A stretch of 64,000 nt of DNA from RPRI01 sp051233685 (GCF_051233685.1 NZ_JBAMMY010000049.1:1-64000), one strand, 5' to 3'; shown: positions 24,696 to 33,683, counted from the first letter of the stretch. Translations and numbers: made by a program. The notes: generated by a model from the letters alone, not told the origin.

Positions 24696-25376
24696 ATGAT
24701 ATCAAGTAATTATAGTTTGGTTGAGGGTTCATTGATACAGCAGCTCAGGTTTGATACCCTTTCAAACAATCTTGCTAATGTAAATACTAATGCTTTTAAG
24801 CAGGATATAGTATCTTTTGATCAAAATCTTTCTTTGAACAGATCTTCTATCGATTTATCTTCCGGCCCAATCGTTTTTACGGGCAATGCATTTGATGTTG
24901 CACTTGAAGGTCCGGGCTTTTTCAAGATCCAGACAGCTTCCGGCATTAAATATTCAAGAGATGGGGCATTCAGCCTCAACAGAGACGGTATGCTGGTTAA
25001 TCGTAACGGAGATAAAGTGCTGGGAAAAAATGGTCCGATTACTTTAACCGGAAATAATATCGTCATCGGAAGTGACGGCCAGATAACAGAAGACGGCAAC
25101 CCCGGTGATAAAATATTTGTTGCAGATATCAAGGATTCCAAGCTTCTGAAAAAAGAGGGCATGAATTACTATGTATATGATGGAGAAGCTAAAAACATAA
25201 CAAGCGCAGAGAAAGTCAGCATTAAGCAAAGTTATATAGAAAAATCTAACGTAAATGTAACTGAAGAAATGATCAGGATGGTTGAAACGCTCAGAACTTT
25301 TGAATCAATTCAAAAAGCGCTTCAGAATACTGATGAGACAACAGGCAAAATGGTCAATGATTCTGAATTACTGTAA
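24696..25376 (+). CDS. flgF: Flagellar proximal rod protein FlgF
   Basis: FlgF is one of the rod subunits that join the MS ring to the hook. The 226-residue protein has the N-terminal rod motif (FDTLSNNLANVNTNAFKQD, about 20-38) and a C-terminal YIEKSNVNVTEEMIRMVETLRTFESIQK coiled segment. A GAGGTGAAAA ribosome binding site precedes the ATG. It is the first gene after the sigma-54 promoter and is followed by flgG, as is usual. Confidence 0.94.
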   Translation: MISSNYSLVEGSLIQQLRFDTLSNNLANVNTNAFKQDIVSFDQNLSLNRSSIDLSSGPIVFTGNAFDVALEGPGFFKIQTASGIKYSRDGAFSLNRDGMLVNRNGDKVLGKNGPITLTGNNIVIGSDGQITEDGNPGDKIFVADIKDSKLLKKEGMNYYVYDGEAKNITSAEKVSIKQSYIEKSNVNVTEEMIRMVETLRTFESIQKALQNTDETTGKMVNDSELL

Positions 25377-25393
25377 TAACACAGGAGATACTT

Positions 25394-26176
25394 ATGCTTA
25401 GAGGAATGTGGTCGGCTGCATCCGGAATGGATGCACAGAAAATGATGATTGATGTTATTTCCAATAACCTTGCTAACGTGAATACTGTTGGATTCAAGAA
25501 GAGCAGGCCTGATTTTCAGGATCTTATGTACCAGACTATGAGTCAGGGCGGATCAACTACTACTTCGGGAGATCAGATACCGGGCGGTATCCAGGTCGGC
25601 ATGGGAACAATGCCGGTCAGTGTTCAAAAAATGTTTATGCAGGGTGATTTCAAGGAAACGAAAAATGAACTGGACCTCTCAATAGAAGGAAAGGGGTTTT
25701 TCAAGGTTATAAGTAATGATGAAGAGGTTTATACCCGGGCAGGTAATTTTAAGATGGATAAGGATGGAAATATATGCACTCCTAACGGTGAAAAATTACA
25801 GCCTGCAATGACAATCCCTTCGGATACAATGACAATTAGTATTGATAAATCCGGAACAGTAACTGCTTTTGGCCCTTCCGGACAAGGTACTGTGGTTGGT
25901 GTGATAGAGTTACACTCTTTTACGAATCCGGCAGGGCTCTTCAGCATGGGACATAATCTTTACAGAAAAACCGATGCTTCAGGTGATGCCATTGCAGCTG
26001 CGCCAGGCTCAGATGGAATGGGTACAATTGCACAGGGCTTTATCGAGATGTCAAATGTGGATGTTGTTGAAGAGATGGTAGCTATGATTATGGCTCAAAG
26101 GGCTTATGAGGTTTCCAGCAAATCAATTCAAACTGCGGATAATATGCTGCAGATGGCAAATAACATCAAGAGGTAA
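25394..26176 (+). CDS. flgG: Flagellar distal rod protein FlgG
   Basis: FlgG forms the distal rod, which crosses the peptidoglycan and outer membrane through the P and L rings. The 260-residue length is exactly typical. The N-terminal SAASGMDAQKMMIDVISNNLANVNTVGFKK (about 7-36) and C-terminal MSNVDVVEEMVAMIMAQRAYEVSSKSIQTADNMLQ are family signatures. AGGAGATACTT precedes the ATG. It sits between flgF and flgA. Confidence 0.97.
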   Translation: MLRGMWSAASGMDAQKMMIDVISNNLANVNTVGFKKSRPDFQDLMYQTMSQGGSTTTSGDQIPGGIQVGMGTMPVSVQKMFMQGDFKETKNELDLSIEGKGFFKVISNDEEVYTRAGNFKMDKDGNICTPNGEKLQPAMTIPSDTMTISIDKSGTVTAFGPSGQGTVVGVIELHSFTNPAGLFSMGHNLYRKTDASGDAIAAAPGSDGMGTIAQGFIEMSNVDVVEEMVAMIMAQRAYEVSSKSIQTADNMLQMANNIKR

Positions 26177-26181
26177 TAATA

Positions 26182-26937
26182 ATGAGTAAATCCGTCAGCA
26201 CAATCATTATTCTTATATGCCTTTTGCTTTTTGGCTCAGCTTTCGAAGCCAGTTCAAATGAAAATGCTCAAAAGATGAGGTCACCGGATGATTCAACTCA
26301 GATAATACCGGAATCCATATTCAGAGAAGCCTGCAGCCAGTTTATCTGTTCGCGCCTGGAAAAGAAAAAAGATGATATTATTTTGTCCAGATTTACTATC
26401 AGCGGCGATAAACCGCTTCCAGCAGGCAAAGTGTCTTTGGAATTGTTCGATAAAGGTCGTGAAGAACTTACAGGATATGTGCGGCTGATTGCCATTGTCA
26501 GCATAGATGATATCCCAAAAACGGAAGTTAAGCTTTCGGGCTGGGTTGATGTCTTCGATTCTGTTGTTTGCGCATCTCATAATTTAAACAGAGGAGATGT
26601 TATTACTGCCGGTGATATACATCTTGAAAGAAAAAATATCTCCCGTCTTAATTCAGACACCCTTAAGGATGTAGACCAGGCGATCGGTTTCATGGCCAAA
26701 CATGATATAAAAGATAACGATTGTCTTAAAGAGTGGATGCTGAAGAAAACTCCGCTTGTTAACAAAGGAGATATGGTCACGATACTTGCGGAGCATGGAA
26801 GCATAAGGATTACAGCGCCAGGAAGAATTCTTGAGAAAGGATATATGGGTGATTATATCAAGGTTCAGAATACGATGAGTAAAAAAAGCGTTTATGCAAA
26901 GATTGTTAATGATTCAACCGTAGTGGTGGATTTTTGA
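26182..26937 (+). CDS. flgA: Flagellar P-ring assembly chaperone FlgA
   Basis: FlgA is a periplasmic chaperone needed for FlgI to assemble the P ring. The 251-residue protein has a signal peptide (about 1-24, hydrophobic core IIILICLLLFG). Its C-terminal SAF-type domain includes LNRGDVITAGDIHLERKN, LVNKGDMVTILAEHGSIRITAPGRILEKGYMGDYIKVQN and a VVVDF end. These C-terminal blocks are diagnostic. The gene sits 5 bases after flgG and just before flgH. Confidence 0.92.
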   Translation: MSKSVSTIIILICLLLFGSAFEASSNENAQKMRSPDDSTQIIPESIFREACSQFICSRLEKKKDDIILSRFTISGDKPLPAGKVSLELFDKGREELTGYVRLIAIVSIDDIPKTEVKLSGWVDVFDSVVCASHNLNRGDVITAGDIHLERKNISRLNSDTLKDVDQAIGFMAKHDIKDNDCLKEWMLKKTPLVNKGDMVTILAEHGSIRITAPGRILEKGYMGDYIKVQNTMSKKSVYAKIVNDSTVVVDF

Positions 26938-26944
26938 GGATAAG

Positions 26945-27667
26945 ATGATTCCAAAAAATATTGCAGCATTATGCATTATAATAGTTCTGATTTCAGGTTG
27001 TTCAGCCGGGTCTCAATATATTAAACAGGCTGCCAAAACCGAAGTAAAAAGTACTGCCGGAGATCAGGCTCCTTATGCCTACCAGCCTCCTGAAAAATCG
27101 GAAGGCTCTTTATGGTCGGAATCTGAAGGCTCTTTTCTTTTTCCTGACAGAAGAGCGCGGCGTGTTGGAGATTTAGTGATCGTAAGAATTGTTGAAGATC
27201 CTGAAGCAGAACTTAATGCAAACACAAGTACGAACAGGTCATCCAGTGCAAACGCAAAACTGGAATTTTTAGGTTATATGAAGGCGCTTGCGCAAAAAAA
27301 TCCCAATCTTGCCCAAAATCCGGGAACTGATGATCTGATAACTGCATCCTTGGGTACAAAATTTGACGGACAAGGCTCCAGCGACAGAGACGGGCATGTG
27401 AAAGCATATGTGTCTGCCGTAGTTTTACAGGTATTCCCAAACGGGAACATGCTTATAAGCGGCAGACGGGAAGTAAAAGTTAACAGCGAAACAGAATATA
27501 TTACATTATCCGGAATAGTAAGAGCTGAGGATATCAGTACGGCAAACGAGGTATCTTCCGCCTATGTTGCTGAGGCTAAAATTTCTTATTCCGGAAAGGG
27601 TCCTGTAGCAGATAAACAAAGACCCGGATGGCTTATGGGGGTTATTGATTATGTATGGCCGTTTTAA
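26945..27667 (+). CDS. flgH: Flagellar L-ring lipoprotein FlgH
   Basis: FlgH builds the outer-membrane L ring around the rod. The 240-residue protein has a lipoprotein signal peptide with the lipobox LISG-Cys, the Cys at about residue 19. The body carries FlgH signatures such as SLWSESEGSFLFPDRRARRVGDLVIVRIVE and, near the end, VSSAYVAEAKISYSGKGPVADKQRPGWL. AGGATAAG precedes the ATG. It overlaps flgI by 23 bases. The L and P rings confirm a Gram-negative envelope. Confidence 0.96.
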   Translation: MIPKNIAALCIIIVLISGCSAGSQYIKQAAKTEVKSTAGDQAPYAYQPPEKSEGSLWSESEGSFLFPDRRARRVGDLVIVRIVEDPEAELNANTSTNRSSSANAKLEFLGYMKALAQKNPNLAQNPGTDDLITASLGTKFDGQGSSDRDGHVKAYVSAVVLQVFPNGNMLISGRREVKVNSETEYITLSGIVRAEDISTANEVSSAYVAEAKISYSGKGPVADKQRPGWLMGVIDYVWPF

Positions 27668-28820
27668 GATATTATTTTTACTGATAGTGGTACTGTGCCT
27701 GCTTATTCCTTCCGAGGGATTTTCGGCACGGATTAAAGACTTGTCTTCTATCAAAGGTATCCGGTCAAACCAGCTTTTCGGTTATGGTTTAATCATCGGG
27801 CTCAACGGCAGCGGAGACAAGAACGGCACTACCTTTACAATTCAAGCCCTTGCTAATATGATGGAAAATATGGGAATACATGTGAGCCCGAGTGATATAA
27901 AGGTAAACAATATTGCTGCGGTTATGGTAAACGCAGAATTGCCGCCGTTTGCACGGACCGGGAAAAAGATAGATGTAACGGTTTCTTCCATTGGTGATGC
28001 CAAAAGCCTTCTGGGAGGAACACTTCTGCTTACCCCGTTAAAAGGTGTTGACGGGAAGATATATGCGCTGGCTCAAGGACCTATTGTAGTAGGCGGCTTC
28101 AGCTCCGGTGGAGATGCGGGCGGCGGAGTAACAAAGAACCATCCAACGGTTGGAAGAATAGTAAATGGTGCAACAGTTGAAAAAGAAGTTCTTTTATCAC
28201 TTGAAAACAGAAATGATCTGACTCTTATGCTGGATAATCCTGATTTTGTGACTGCAACAAGAGTTGCCGAAGCAATCAAGACCCAATTCGGAGAGGATCT
28301 TGCCAAACCGGTCGATTCCGGCACTCTTAAAATTACAGTTCCTCAGGCATACCAAAATGATGTAGTCGGTCTGCTTGCAAAACTTGGTGATCTGGAGGTT
28401 AAACCGGATATTGTGGCCAAAGTTATAGTCAATGAAAAAACAGGCACCGTTGTAATCGGAGAAAACGTCACAATTTCGATTGTTGCCGTTGCACACGGCA
28501 ATCTGAACATCCAGATAAAAGAGACAAAGGATGTTTCACAGCCATCACCGCTCGGAGTTTCCCGTTCTATAAACACGGCTCCTACTCAGATGAAAAACGG
28601 TACTGTAGTTGCGCCCGGAGGAGCTACCGTTGTCACTCCGAATACGGAGATAAATACCAATGAAGAAAAAGCAAGCCTGCTTTTGATAAATAGTGGAAAG
28701 ACTGTTGGCGAACTGGTGCGGGCGCTAAATGCGATAGGCGTGACGCCAAGAGATCTTATCACTATTCTGCAAACAATTAAAGCGGCAGGGGCGCTCCAGG
28801 CCGAACTGGAAATAATTTAA
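27645..28820 (+). CDS. flgI: Flagellar P-ring protein FlgI
   Basis: FlgI polymerises into the periplasmic P ring. The 391-residue protein has a signal peptide (about 1-25), then RIKDLSSIKGIRSNQLFGYGLIIGLNGSGDKN, the well-known family start. Further FlgI blocks are VMVNAELPPFARTGKKIDVTVSSIGDAKSLLGGTLLLTPLKG and the C-terminal GVTPRDLITILQTIKAAGALQAELEII. The length is normal. It begins inside flgH and is followed by flgJ. Confidence 0.97.
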   Translation: MIMYGRFKILFLLIVVLCLLIPSEGFSARIKDLSSIKGIRSNQLFGYGLIIGLNGSGDKNGTTFTIQALANMMENMGIHVSPSDIKVNNIAAVMVNAELPPFARTGKKIDVTVSSIGDAKSLLGGTLLLTPLKGVDGKIYALAQGPIVVGGFSSGGDAGGGVTKNHPTVGRIVNGATVEKEVLLSLENRNDLTLMLDNPDFVTATRVAEAIKTQFGEDLAKPVDSGTLKITVPQAYQNDVVGLLAKLGDLEVKPDIVAKVIVNEKTGTVVIGENVTISIVAVAHGNLNIQIKETKDVSQPSPLGVSRSINTAPTQMKNGTVVAPGGATVVTPNTEINTNEEKASLLLINSGKTVGELVRALNAIGVTPRDLITILQTIKAAGALQAELEII

Positions 28821-28831
28821 AAGGATTGAAT

Positions 28832-29110
28832 ATGATTAAAAATATTGGACAGGCTCCTGTTCCGGTTGATATTCAAAAGGCCTCACAGGAAAAACTGAAA
28901 AAGACATGTCAGGATTTTGAAGCAATTTTTCTTACCTATATGCTAAAAACCATGCGGGCAAGTGTATCTGATTCGGGCATGGCCGATAAAAGCCATGAGA
29001 GCGATATGCTGTATTCGATGCATGATGAAAAATTAAGTGAAGAGATGGCAGGAAACGGGGGAATGGGGCTGGCAAACATGCTTTTCGAGCAGCTTATGGA
29101 TAGAAAATAA
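28832..29110 (+). CDS. flgJ: Rod-binding protein FlgJ, N-terminal domain only
   Basis: FlgJ caps the growing rod. In enterobacteria it also carries a C-terminal muramidase, which is absent here: the protein is about 92 residues and contains only the rod-binding domain (CQDFEAIFLTYMLKTMRASV, then ESDMLYSMHDEKLSEEMAGNGGMGLANMLFEQL). The single-domain form is common outside gammaproteobacteria, and a separate lytic enzyme is then expected. The ATG at 28832 is preferred over a TTG at 28826 because AAGGA at 28821-28825 would be too close to the TTG. Confidence 0.93.
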   Translation: MIKNIGQAPVPVDIQKASQEKLKKTCQDFEAIFLTYMLKTMRASVSDSGMADKSHESDMLYSMHDEKLSEEMAGNGGMGLANMLFEQLMDRK

Positions 29111-29118
29111 ATAATTTT

Positions 29119-29146
29119 TTTAGAAAAGGGCTGAATCTGCCGATAA
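29119..29146 (+). promoter_or_regulatory. Sigma-28 (FliA) promoter candidate before flgN
   Basis: GCCGATAA at 29139-29146 is an exact match to the sigma-28 -10 element. A TAGA at 29121-29124, 14 bases upstream, is a fair fit to the TAAA -35 element (ideal spacing 15). The flgN ATG follows at 29168. flgKL and flgMN are classic FliA targets in enterobacteria, so the location fits. Confidence 0.65.
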
Positions 29147-29167
29147 CCAATCTGGAGAGTTTGCTTT

Positions 29168-29695
29168 ATGGAAGATACAATATTTGAGTTTCTTGAAAAT
29201 GGCCTGCATGAAGAGATATTTCTTTATACTGAACTTCTCAATTGTTTCAAAAAGGAAAGAGAAGTATTAATGAATATGGATTTGGACAATCTATGGAATA
29301 TATCAAAAGAAAAAAACGACCTGTGCTCAAGGATAAATTCCATAGAGCAAAATATCTTTTCCATCATTCGTCCCAAATTGGATAAAAAACATTTTGACCG
29401 ATTGGAAAAAGCCGCCGATTTTAAAATATATTCACAGCTTCCGGTTCTGATAACAGAAATTGCAGATGAAAAGGATAAACCCAAATTCCACAGATTATAT
29501 TATTTTCTGCAAAAGCTTAAAAGCGAGATTGACGCGATGCGCAAAATCAATACGGAGACAGTTGAACATTCACTTCAATTTCTTGATGAAATTATATCAA
29601 TAATAACCGGCCAGGTTAACCAGGAAGTAATATATAATAACAAGCGAAGGTTTAGCCATTCAGGAAATAAAATGTTTATGAGCAGGGAGGTCTGA
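29168..29695 (+). CDS. flgN: Flagellar export chaperone FlgN
   Basis: FlgN keeps FlgK and FlgL soluble and takes them to the export gate. The 175-residue protein is almost wholly helical and charged, with the FlgN-type pattern EEIFLYTELLNCFKKEREVLMNMDLDNLWNISKEKNDLCSRI near the N-terminus. It ends 2 bases before flgK, which is the common order flgN-flgK-flgL. A ribosome binding site GGAGAG lies upstream. Sequence similarity in this family is low, so context matters. Confidence 0.87.
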   Translation: MEDTIFEFLENGLHEEIFLYTELLNCFKKEREVLMNMDLDNLWNISKEKNDLCSRINSIEQNIFSIIRPKLDKKHFDRLEKAADFKIYSQLPVLITEIADEKDKPKFHRLYYFLQKLKSEIDAMRKINTETVEHSLQFLDEIISIITGQVNQEVIYNNKRRFSHSGNKMFMSREV

Positions 29696-29697
29696 TC

Positions 29698-31452
29698 ATG
29701 TCGAGTTTGGGACTGGTAGGGGATATTGCAAACAGCGCTTTGTCTGCCCAGCGCTACGGTATTGAAATAACATCTCATAATATAGCAAATGTTAATACCA
29801 ACGGTTATACCAGGCAAAACCCAATTTATGAAGCGAAACTTCCCGGCTCATATAGCAATTTGCTTCTTGGACGAGGTGTGGATATAAGCACGGTAAGGAG
29901 GATTTCCGATCAGTTTATTGAAAACCAGCTTATGCAGCAGAAATCGGATTTGTCTTCCTATGAAGAAATGGAAAACTATATGAAGGTTCTTGAAGGAATC
30001 TTTAATGAAGATTCAGAAACAAGCATGAGTAACATGATGTCTGATTTCTGGAATTTATGGCAGGATATTTCAAATAACCCGGCTGGATATCCTGAACGCA
30101 GCGCTCTTTATGAGTATAGTGTCCAGCTTGCAGATCAGCTTAATACTCTTGATTTGAGCATGCGCCAGGTTGAAATAAATTTAACTAACTCAATAAGTTC
30201 GGGAATCGGCAATATAAATCAGCTTACCAGTGAAATTGCAAAGACCAACAAGCAAATTGTCGGAATGGAAAGCGCTAGCATAGCCAACGATTTGAGGGAT
30301 AAGCGCAATGAGCTGATATCGCAACTCTCGGGATACATTGACGTAAAATCTTTTGAACAGGATAATGGAACTCTTACTGTAGTCACAGCAAGAGGCTGCG
30401 TATTGGTTAACGGAAATGACAGTTCCGAGCTTGCCCTTGGAGGAGTGAATGGAAACAAGGTTGAGTGGCAGGGTTCAGGGGGCTCAACTACCGATATTAC
30501 GGGCTATATTACAAACGGGAAACTAGGCGGATGGCTTGATATGCGCGACCAGATCCTCTCCAAGTATCAACTGGATATGGACTCATTAACTAAAGAATTA
30601 GCATGGTCGGTAAATCAACAGCATAGTCAAGGTGTTGGCTTAAGTACTTTATCGACTGTAACCGGAACGTATGGGGCTACAGCTACGAATCAAGCTATGA
30701 GCACTGCCAGTTCAGGGCTTGACTATTATTCCAAAGTTCAGGCAGGCAGTTTTAATTTGTGGGTTTATGACGCTGACGGGAATGTGGTAGGTACAGGGGC
30801 AACCCCTATAAATATAACCGCCGGTACAACTCTTGAGGATTTAGAAAGCGCGATCGATTTGGTTGACGTCAATATTGATGCTACTATAACTACCGATAAC
30901 ACTTTAAAAATCACGGCTGACAACGGTTATACTTTCGCATTTTCCGAAGACACGAGCAATGTATTAGCCGCTCTTGGTATAAATACTTTTTTTTCAGGTT
31001 CAAGCGCGGGGGACATATCGGTAAACGATACGATCAGTTCAAATATGAATTCTATTGCTGCAGCCAGAGTAGGGAGCGATGGCTCTATTGCTTCAGGGGA
31101 TAATTCCAATGCAATTTCCATATCTGATTTACAGAATACGTCCATACCAATATCAATCTGGACATGTGACAGGATAAATGGAAACACGGAAGGAAGTGTA
31201 ACAACCAGCCTTGAAGACTATTATCATTCACTGGCTGGTTCAATCGGAACAGCTTCTGCGGGTGTATCAAACAGTAAAGACTTTAATAAAGTGATGTTTG
31301 ACAAGATAAGCGGCCTAAGAGACAGCATATCCGCTGTGTCATTAGATGAAGAGATGGCCAATCTGATAAAATTTCAGCAAGCTTATACGGCAGCGGCAAA
31401 ACTGATCAGCATTGCGGATGAAATGCTGGACACTCTGCTTAATGTAAAGTAG
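29698..31452 (+). CDS. flgK: Hook-filament junction protein FlgK
   Basis: FlgK (HAP1) is the first junction protein between hook and filament. The 584-residue protein has the N-terminal LVGDIANSALSAQRYGIEITSHNIANVNTNGYTRQNPI block (about 6-43). The C-terminus has AVSLDEEMANLIKFQQAYTAAAKLISIADEMLDTLLNVK, both diagnostic. The middle is a Ser/Thr/Gly-rich surface region. AGGGAGG precedes the ATG. It is followed by flgL. Confidence 0.96.
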   Translation: MSSLGLVGDIANSALSAQRYGIEITSHNIANVNTNGYTRQNPIYEAKLPGSYSNLLLGRGVDISTVRRISDQFIENQLMQQKSDLSSYEEMENYMKVLEGIFNEDSETSMSNMMSDFWNLWQDISNNPAGYPERSALYEYSVQLADQLNTLDLSMRQVEINLTNSISSGIGNINQLTSEIAKTNKQIVGMESASIANDLRDKRNELISQLSGYIDVKSFEQDNGTLTVVTARGCVLVNGNDSSELALGGVNGNKVEWQGSGGSTTDITGYITNGKLGGWLDMRDQILSKYQLDMDSLTKELAWSVNQQHSQGVGLSTLSTVTGTYGATATNQAMSTASSGLDYYSKVQAGSFNLWVYDADGNVVGTGATPINITAGTTLEDLESAIDLVDVNIDATITTDNTLKITADNGYTFAFSEDTSNVLAALGINTFFSGSSAGDISVNDTISSNMNSIAAARVGSDGSIASGDNSNAISISDLQNTSIPISIWTCDRINGNTEGSVTTSLEDYYHSLAGSIGTASAGVSNSKDFNKVMFDKISGLRDSISAVSLDEEMANLIKFQQAYTAAAKLISIADEMLDTLLNVK

Positions 31453-31470
31453 AGTAGGGGGAATGAAATT

Positions 31471-32337
31471 ATGCGGGTTACAAATAAAACCGTTTATGAT
31501 TCTGTCAGATACAATCTGGGTAAGATCAGCGAAGAGATGAGCAAAGCTAACCAAATCGCTTCTTCAGGCAAACTTATTTCGGATTTGTCGGATGATCCGG
31601 TCGGCCTAACCCAATCATTGAAGATCAAGTCCGTTATCTCCGGTCTTGACCAGTTGGGAAGAAATGTGTCTTTGGGGAAATCCTGGTTATCCGCATCAGA
31701 ATCTGCATTGACCGGTGTGCAGGATCTGATTTCCGATACAAAAGCGTTATGTGTTCAAATGGCTTCCTCTACGACAGGAGCTTCACAAAGAGCTTCAGCA
31801 GCGGCAACCGTTCAAAACACACTGGATGAGATTTTATCGCTTGCAAACACAGAAGTAAGCGGAAGATATATTTTTTCAGGAACAAAAACGGATTCCGCCG
31901 CTTTTGATCAGGACGGAAACTATTTAGGAAACGATGAGCCGTTTGCCATAAAAATAGGAATAAATACTACTGCTTCAGTTGGAAGTAACGGCCAGGGAGT
32001 CTTTGGAACTATATTTACTACTCTAAATGATTTAAAAAACAACCTAACAGGTAATAATATAGATGGGATTCAGGCAAGTCTCGATAGTTTGACTCGTCAT
32101 TTTAATGATATAACTAACAAGATATCCGATATCGGCTCCAAAATGAACCGAATGGAAATTAAAGAACAGATATTTCAGGATTCTAAGCTTGTCAATACAG
32201 ACCGGGTTTCTGCTATTGAAGATGCCGATATAGCAGACGCAATTATTAATGTTAAAGAAAAAGAACTCGCCTATCAAGCTGCTTTAAACTCTTCCAGCAA
32301 GGTAATGCAATTGAGTCTGGTAGACTATTTGAAATAA
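31471..32337 (+). CDS. flgL: Hook-filament junction protein FlgL
   Basis: FlgL (HAP3) is the second junction protein, directly under the filament. The 288-residue protein is flagellin-like at both ends: the N-terminus contains YNLGKISEEMSKANQIASSGKLISDLSDDPVGLTQSLKIKS (about 14-54), and the C-terminus IEDADIADAIINVKEKELAYQAALNSSSKVMQLSLVDYLK. GGGGGAATG lies before the ATG. Flagellin itself is not encoded in this window. Confidence 0.95.
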   Translation: MRVTNKTVYDSVRYNLGKISEEMSKANQIASSGKLISDLSDDPVGLTQSLKIKSVISGLDQLGRNVSLGKSWLSASESALTGVQDLISDTKALCVQMASSTTGASQRASAAATVQNTLDEILSLANTEVSGRYIFSGTKTDSAAFDQDGNYLGNDEPFAIKIGINTTASVGSNGQGVFGTIFTTLNDLKNNLTGNNIDGIQASLDSLTRHFNDITNKISDIGSKMNRMEIKEQIFQDSKLVNTDRVSAIEDADIADAIINVKEKELAYQAALNSSSKVMQLSLVDYLK

Positions 32338-32365
32338 TTACTTGGAAAAGAGCCATGGGGAATTC

Positions 32366-32617
32366 ATGCTGATAATTACGCGAAAAACAGGTGAACGAAT
32401 TACTATCGGCGACAATATTGTTGTTACAATAATTGAAGTCAGGGGATCTATGGTAAAGTTAGGCATTGAAGCGCCAAGATCCGTAAGTGTTCATCGCCAG
32501 GAAATATACGACAGAATCCGGGAACAGAATATTAAAGCAGCAGAGATTGAAGAATCCGATCTCACAATGGCTGTTTCCATTTTAAACAGAAACATATCAG
32601 ATGGTGATTCAAAGTGA
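32366..32617 (+). CDS. csrA: Carbon storage regulator CsrA
   Basis: CsrA is an RNA-binding dimer that blocks translation of target mRNAs at GGA motifs, classically including flagellin mRNA. Starting at the ATG at 32366 gives the normal N-terminus MLIITRKTGERITIGDNIVVTI and an 83-residue protein. It has the full beta-strand core and a C-terminal extension longer than in E. coli (61 residues). An upstream TTG start at 32342 would add 8 unrelated residues and is rejected. It overlaps fliW by 4 bases. Confidence 0.96.
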   Translation: MLIITRKTGERITIGDNIVVTIIEVRGSMVKLGIEAPRSVSVHRQEIYDRIREQNIKAAEIEESDLTMAVSILNRNISDGDSK

Positions 32618-33042
32618 AAATAAAGACAACACGATTCGGGACAATCAGAGTAACTAAAGACAAAATAATTCATATGCCTTTCGGTATGCTTGGCTTTTCG
32701 GAAAATAAACAATTTATTATGTTTCGCCATAAAGAAAACTCTCCTTTCTTCTGGTATCAATCAGTGGATGATCCGGCGCTTGCTTTTGTGATAACCAGCC
32801 CATTTATGTTTATGCCTGATTATAAAATTGATGATGATGAAGTGATAAAAGCTATGTCATGGGATAATATCGGTGATGATGATCTTGAGTTGTATGTGGT
32901 TGCCAACATACCCAAAGGTAAGCCGGAAGAAATGACAGCCAATTTAATTGGCCCTGTATTGATAAATATAAAAAACCGTCAGGCGGTACAAATGGTGATT
33001 TCAAATACTGATTATTCTCACAGATTCCCTATTGTCGTATAA
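32614..33042 (+). CDS. fliW: Flagellar assembly factor FliW (CsrA antagonist)
   Basis: FliW binds CsrA and relieves its repression of flagellin until flagellin itself takes FliW away, a homeostatic switch known from Bacillus and Campylobacter. The 142-residue protein has the typical N-terminus IKTTRFGTIRVTKDKIIHMPFGMLGFSENKQFI and the C-terminal NLIGPVLINIKNRQAVQMV block. The GTG start overlaps the csrA stop (GTGA), suggesting coupled translation. This places both partners in the same transcript as flgK and flgL. Confidence 0.95.
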   Translation: MKIKTTRFGTIRVTKDKIIHMPFGMLGFSENKQFIMFRHKENSPFFWYQSVDDPALAFVITSPFMFMPDYKIDDDEVIKAMSWDNIGDDDLELYVVANIPKGKPEEMTANLIGPVLINIKNRQAVQMVISNTDYSHRFPIVV

Positions 33043-33050
33043 AATCTGCC

Positions 33051-33077
33051 ATTCCCGCAACATTTCCGGGCGGGAAT
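33051..33077. terminator. Hairpin between convergent fliW and cupin genes
   Basis: ATTCCCGC (33051-33058) and GCGGGAAT (33070-33077) form a perfect 8-bp stem with an 11-base loop, 8 bases after the fliW stop and just before the minus-strand gene end. On the minus strand a GATTTTATAC stretch follows, so it may act better in that direction. Confidence 0.55.
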
Positions 33078-33082
33078 CCGGT

Positions 33083-33532
33083 TTATGGCTGCCTGAAATT
33101 ATGAATGCCCGGCAAGAACATTCGGGCATAAAAAAATGTTTTGCAATTGCCTCCGTTGGCATAGAAAATTAACTTAGCGCTTATGGGGTTTCGCCCCTCG
33201 GCCTGCTGCTGGTGGTCATGCTGCATTGTGTGTGCCCCTGCAACAATATAATTGCAGTCCTTTAAAGCAATAAAGGTAAATGTATCATTTGCCATATAGA
33301 CAGCCTGTTCTTTGGAAAATTTGGTTTCAACTCCGTCTTTTTCAATAAGCGCTTCACCGGATAACAGATATATTATTTCGTCATGACCCTTGGGAGCTCC
33401 CATTTTTCTTCTTTCATTACGGGGCACTTCTCCGTAAACAAAATATACGCTGTGTTTCCCAATTTCCCTGGAACCAATTATGTATTCTTCCCAATCATTT
33501 TGAAAACAATCTTTGATATTAAATATTTTCAT
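33083..33532 (-). CDS. Cupin-domain protein
   Basis: This soluble protein of about 149 residues has a cupin beta-barrel pattern. GHDEIIYLLSGEALIEKDG is the first cupin motif region and a His-rich AHTMQHDHQQQ stretch follows at the second. The substrate is unknown. The start at 33532 is chosen because AAGGAAG lies at the right distance; an ATG 18 bases further upstream overlaps that site. The gene stands between fliW (convergent) and nifJ (same strand), but the nifJ terminator separates it from nifJ. Confidence 0.72.
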   Translation of the reverse strand: MKIFNIKDCFQNDWEEYIIGSREIGKHSVYFVYGEVPRNERRKMGAPKGHDEIIYLLSGEALIEKDGVETKFSKEQAVYMANDTFTFIALKDCNYIVAGAHTMQHDHQQQAEGRNPISAKLIFYANGGNCKTFFYARMFLPGIHNFRQP

Positions 33533-33623
33533 TTTATTACTTCCTTTCATTATTTAGATATTCCATAAACAGCACACATAACAGGATCGGGAGCAAGAGA
33601 ACCTGAAGCGCGAAAACGCCATA

Positions 33624-33658
33624 AATAAAACAGGGGCAGCCAATATATGCTGCCCCTG
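33624..33658 (-). terminator. Intrinsic terminator of nifJ
   Basis: On the minus strand the 10-bp stem CAGGGGCAGC / GCTGCCCCTG (33631-33640 with 33649-33658) has an 8-base loop and is followed by TTTTATTT. It lies 26 bases after the nifJ stop. This is the clearest Rho-independent terminator in the window. Confidence 0.85.
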
Positions 33659-33683
33659 AAATATTATTCTTTATATCAAAGCT

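Noticed and set aside
33083..33130. ATGCCCG...CGGGCAT stem near the cupin gene end
   Set aside because: Lies inside the coding sequence with the A-run on the wrong side for a minus-strand terminator.
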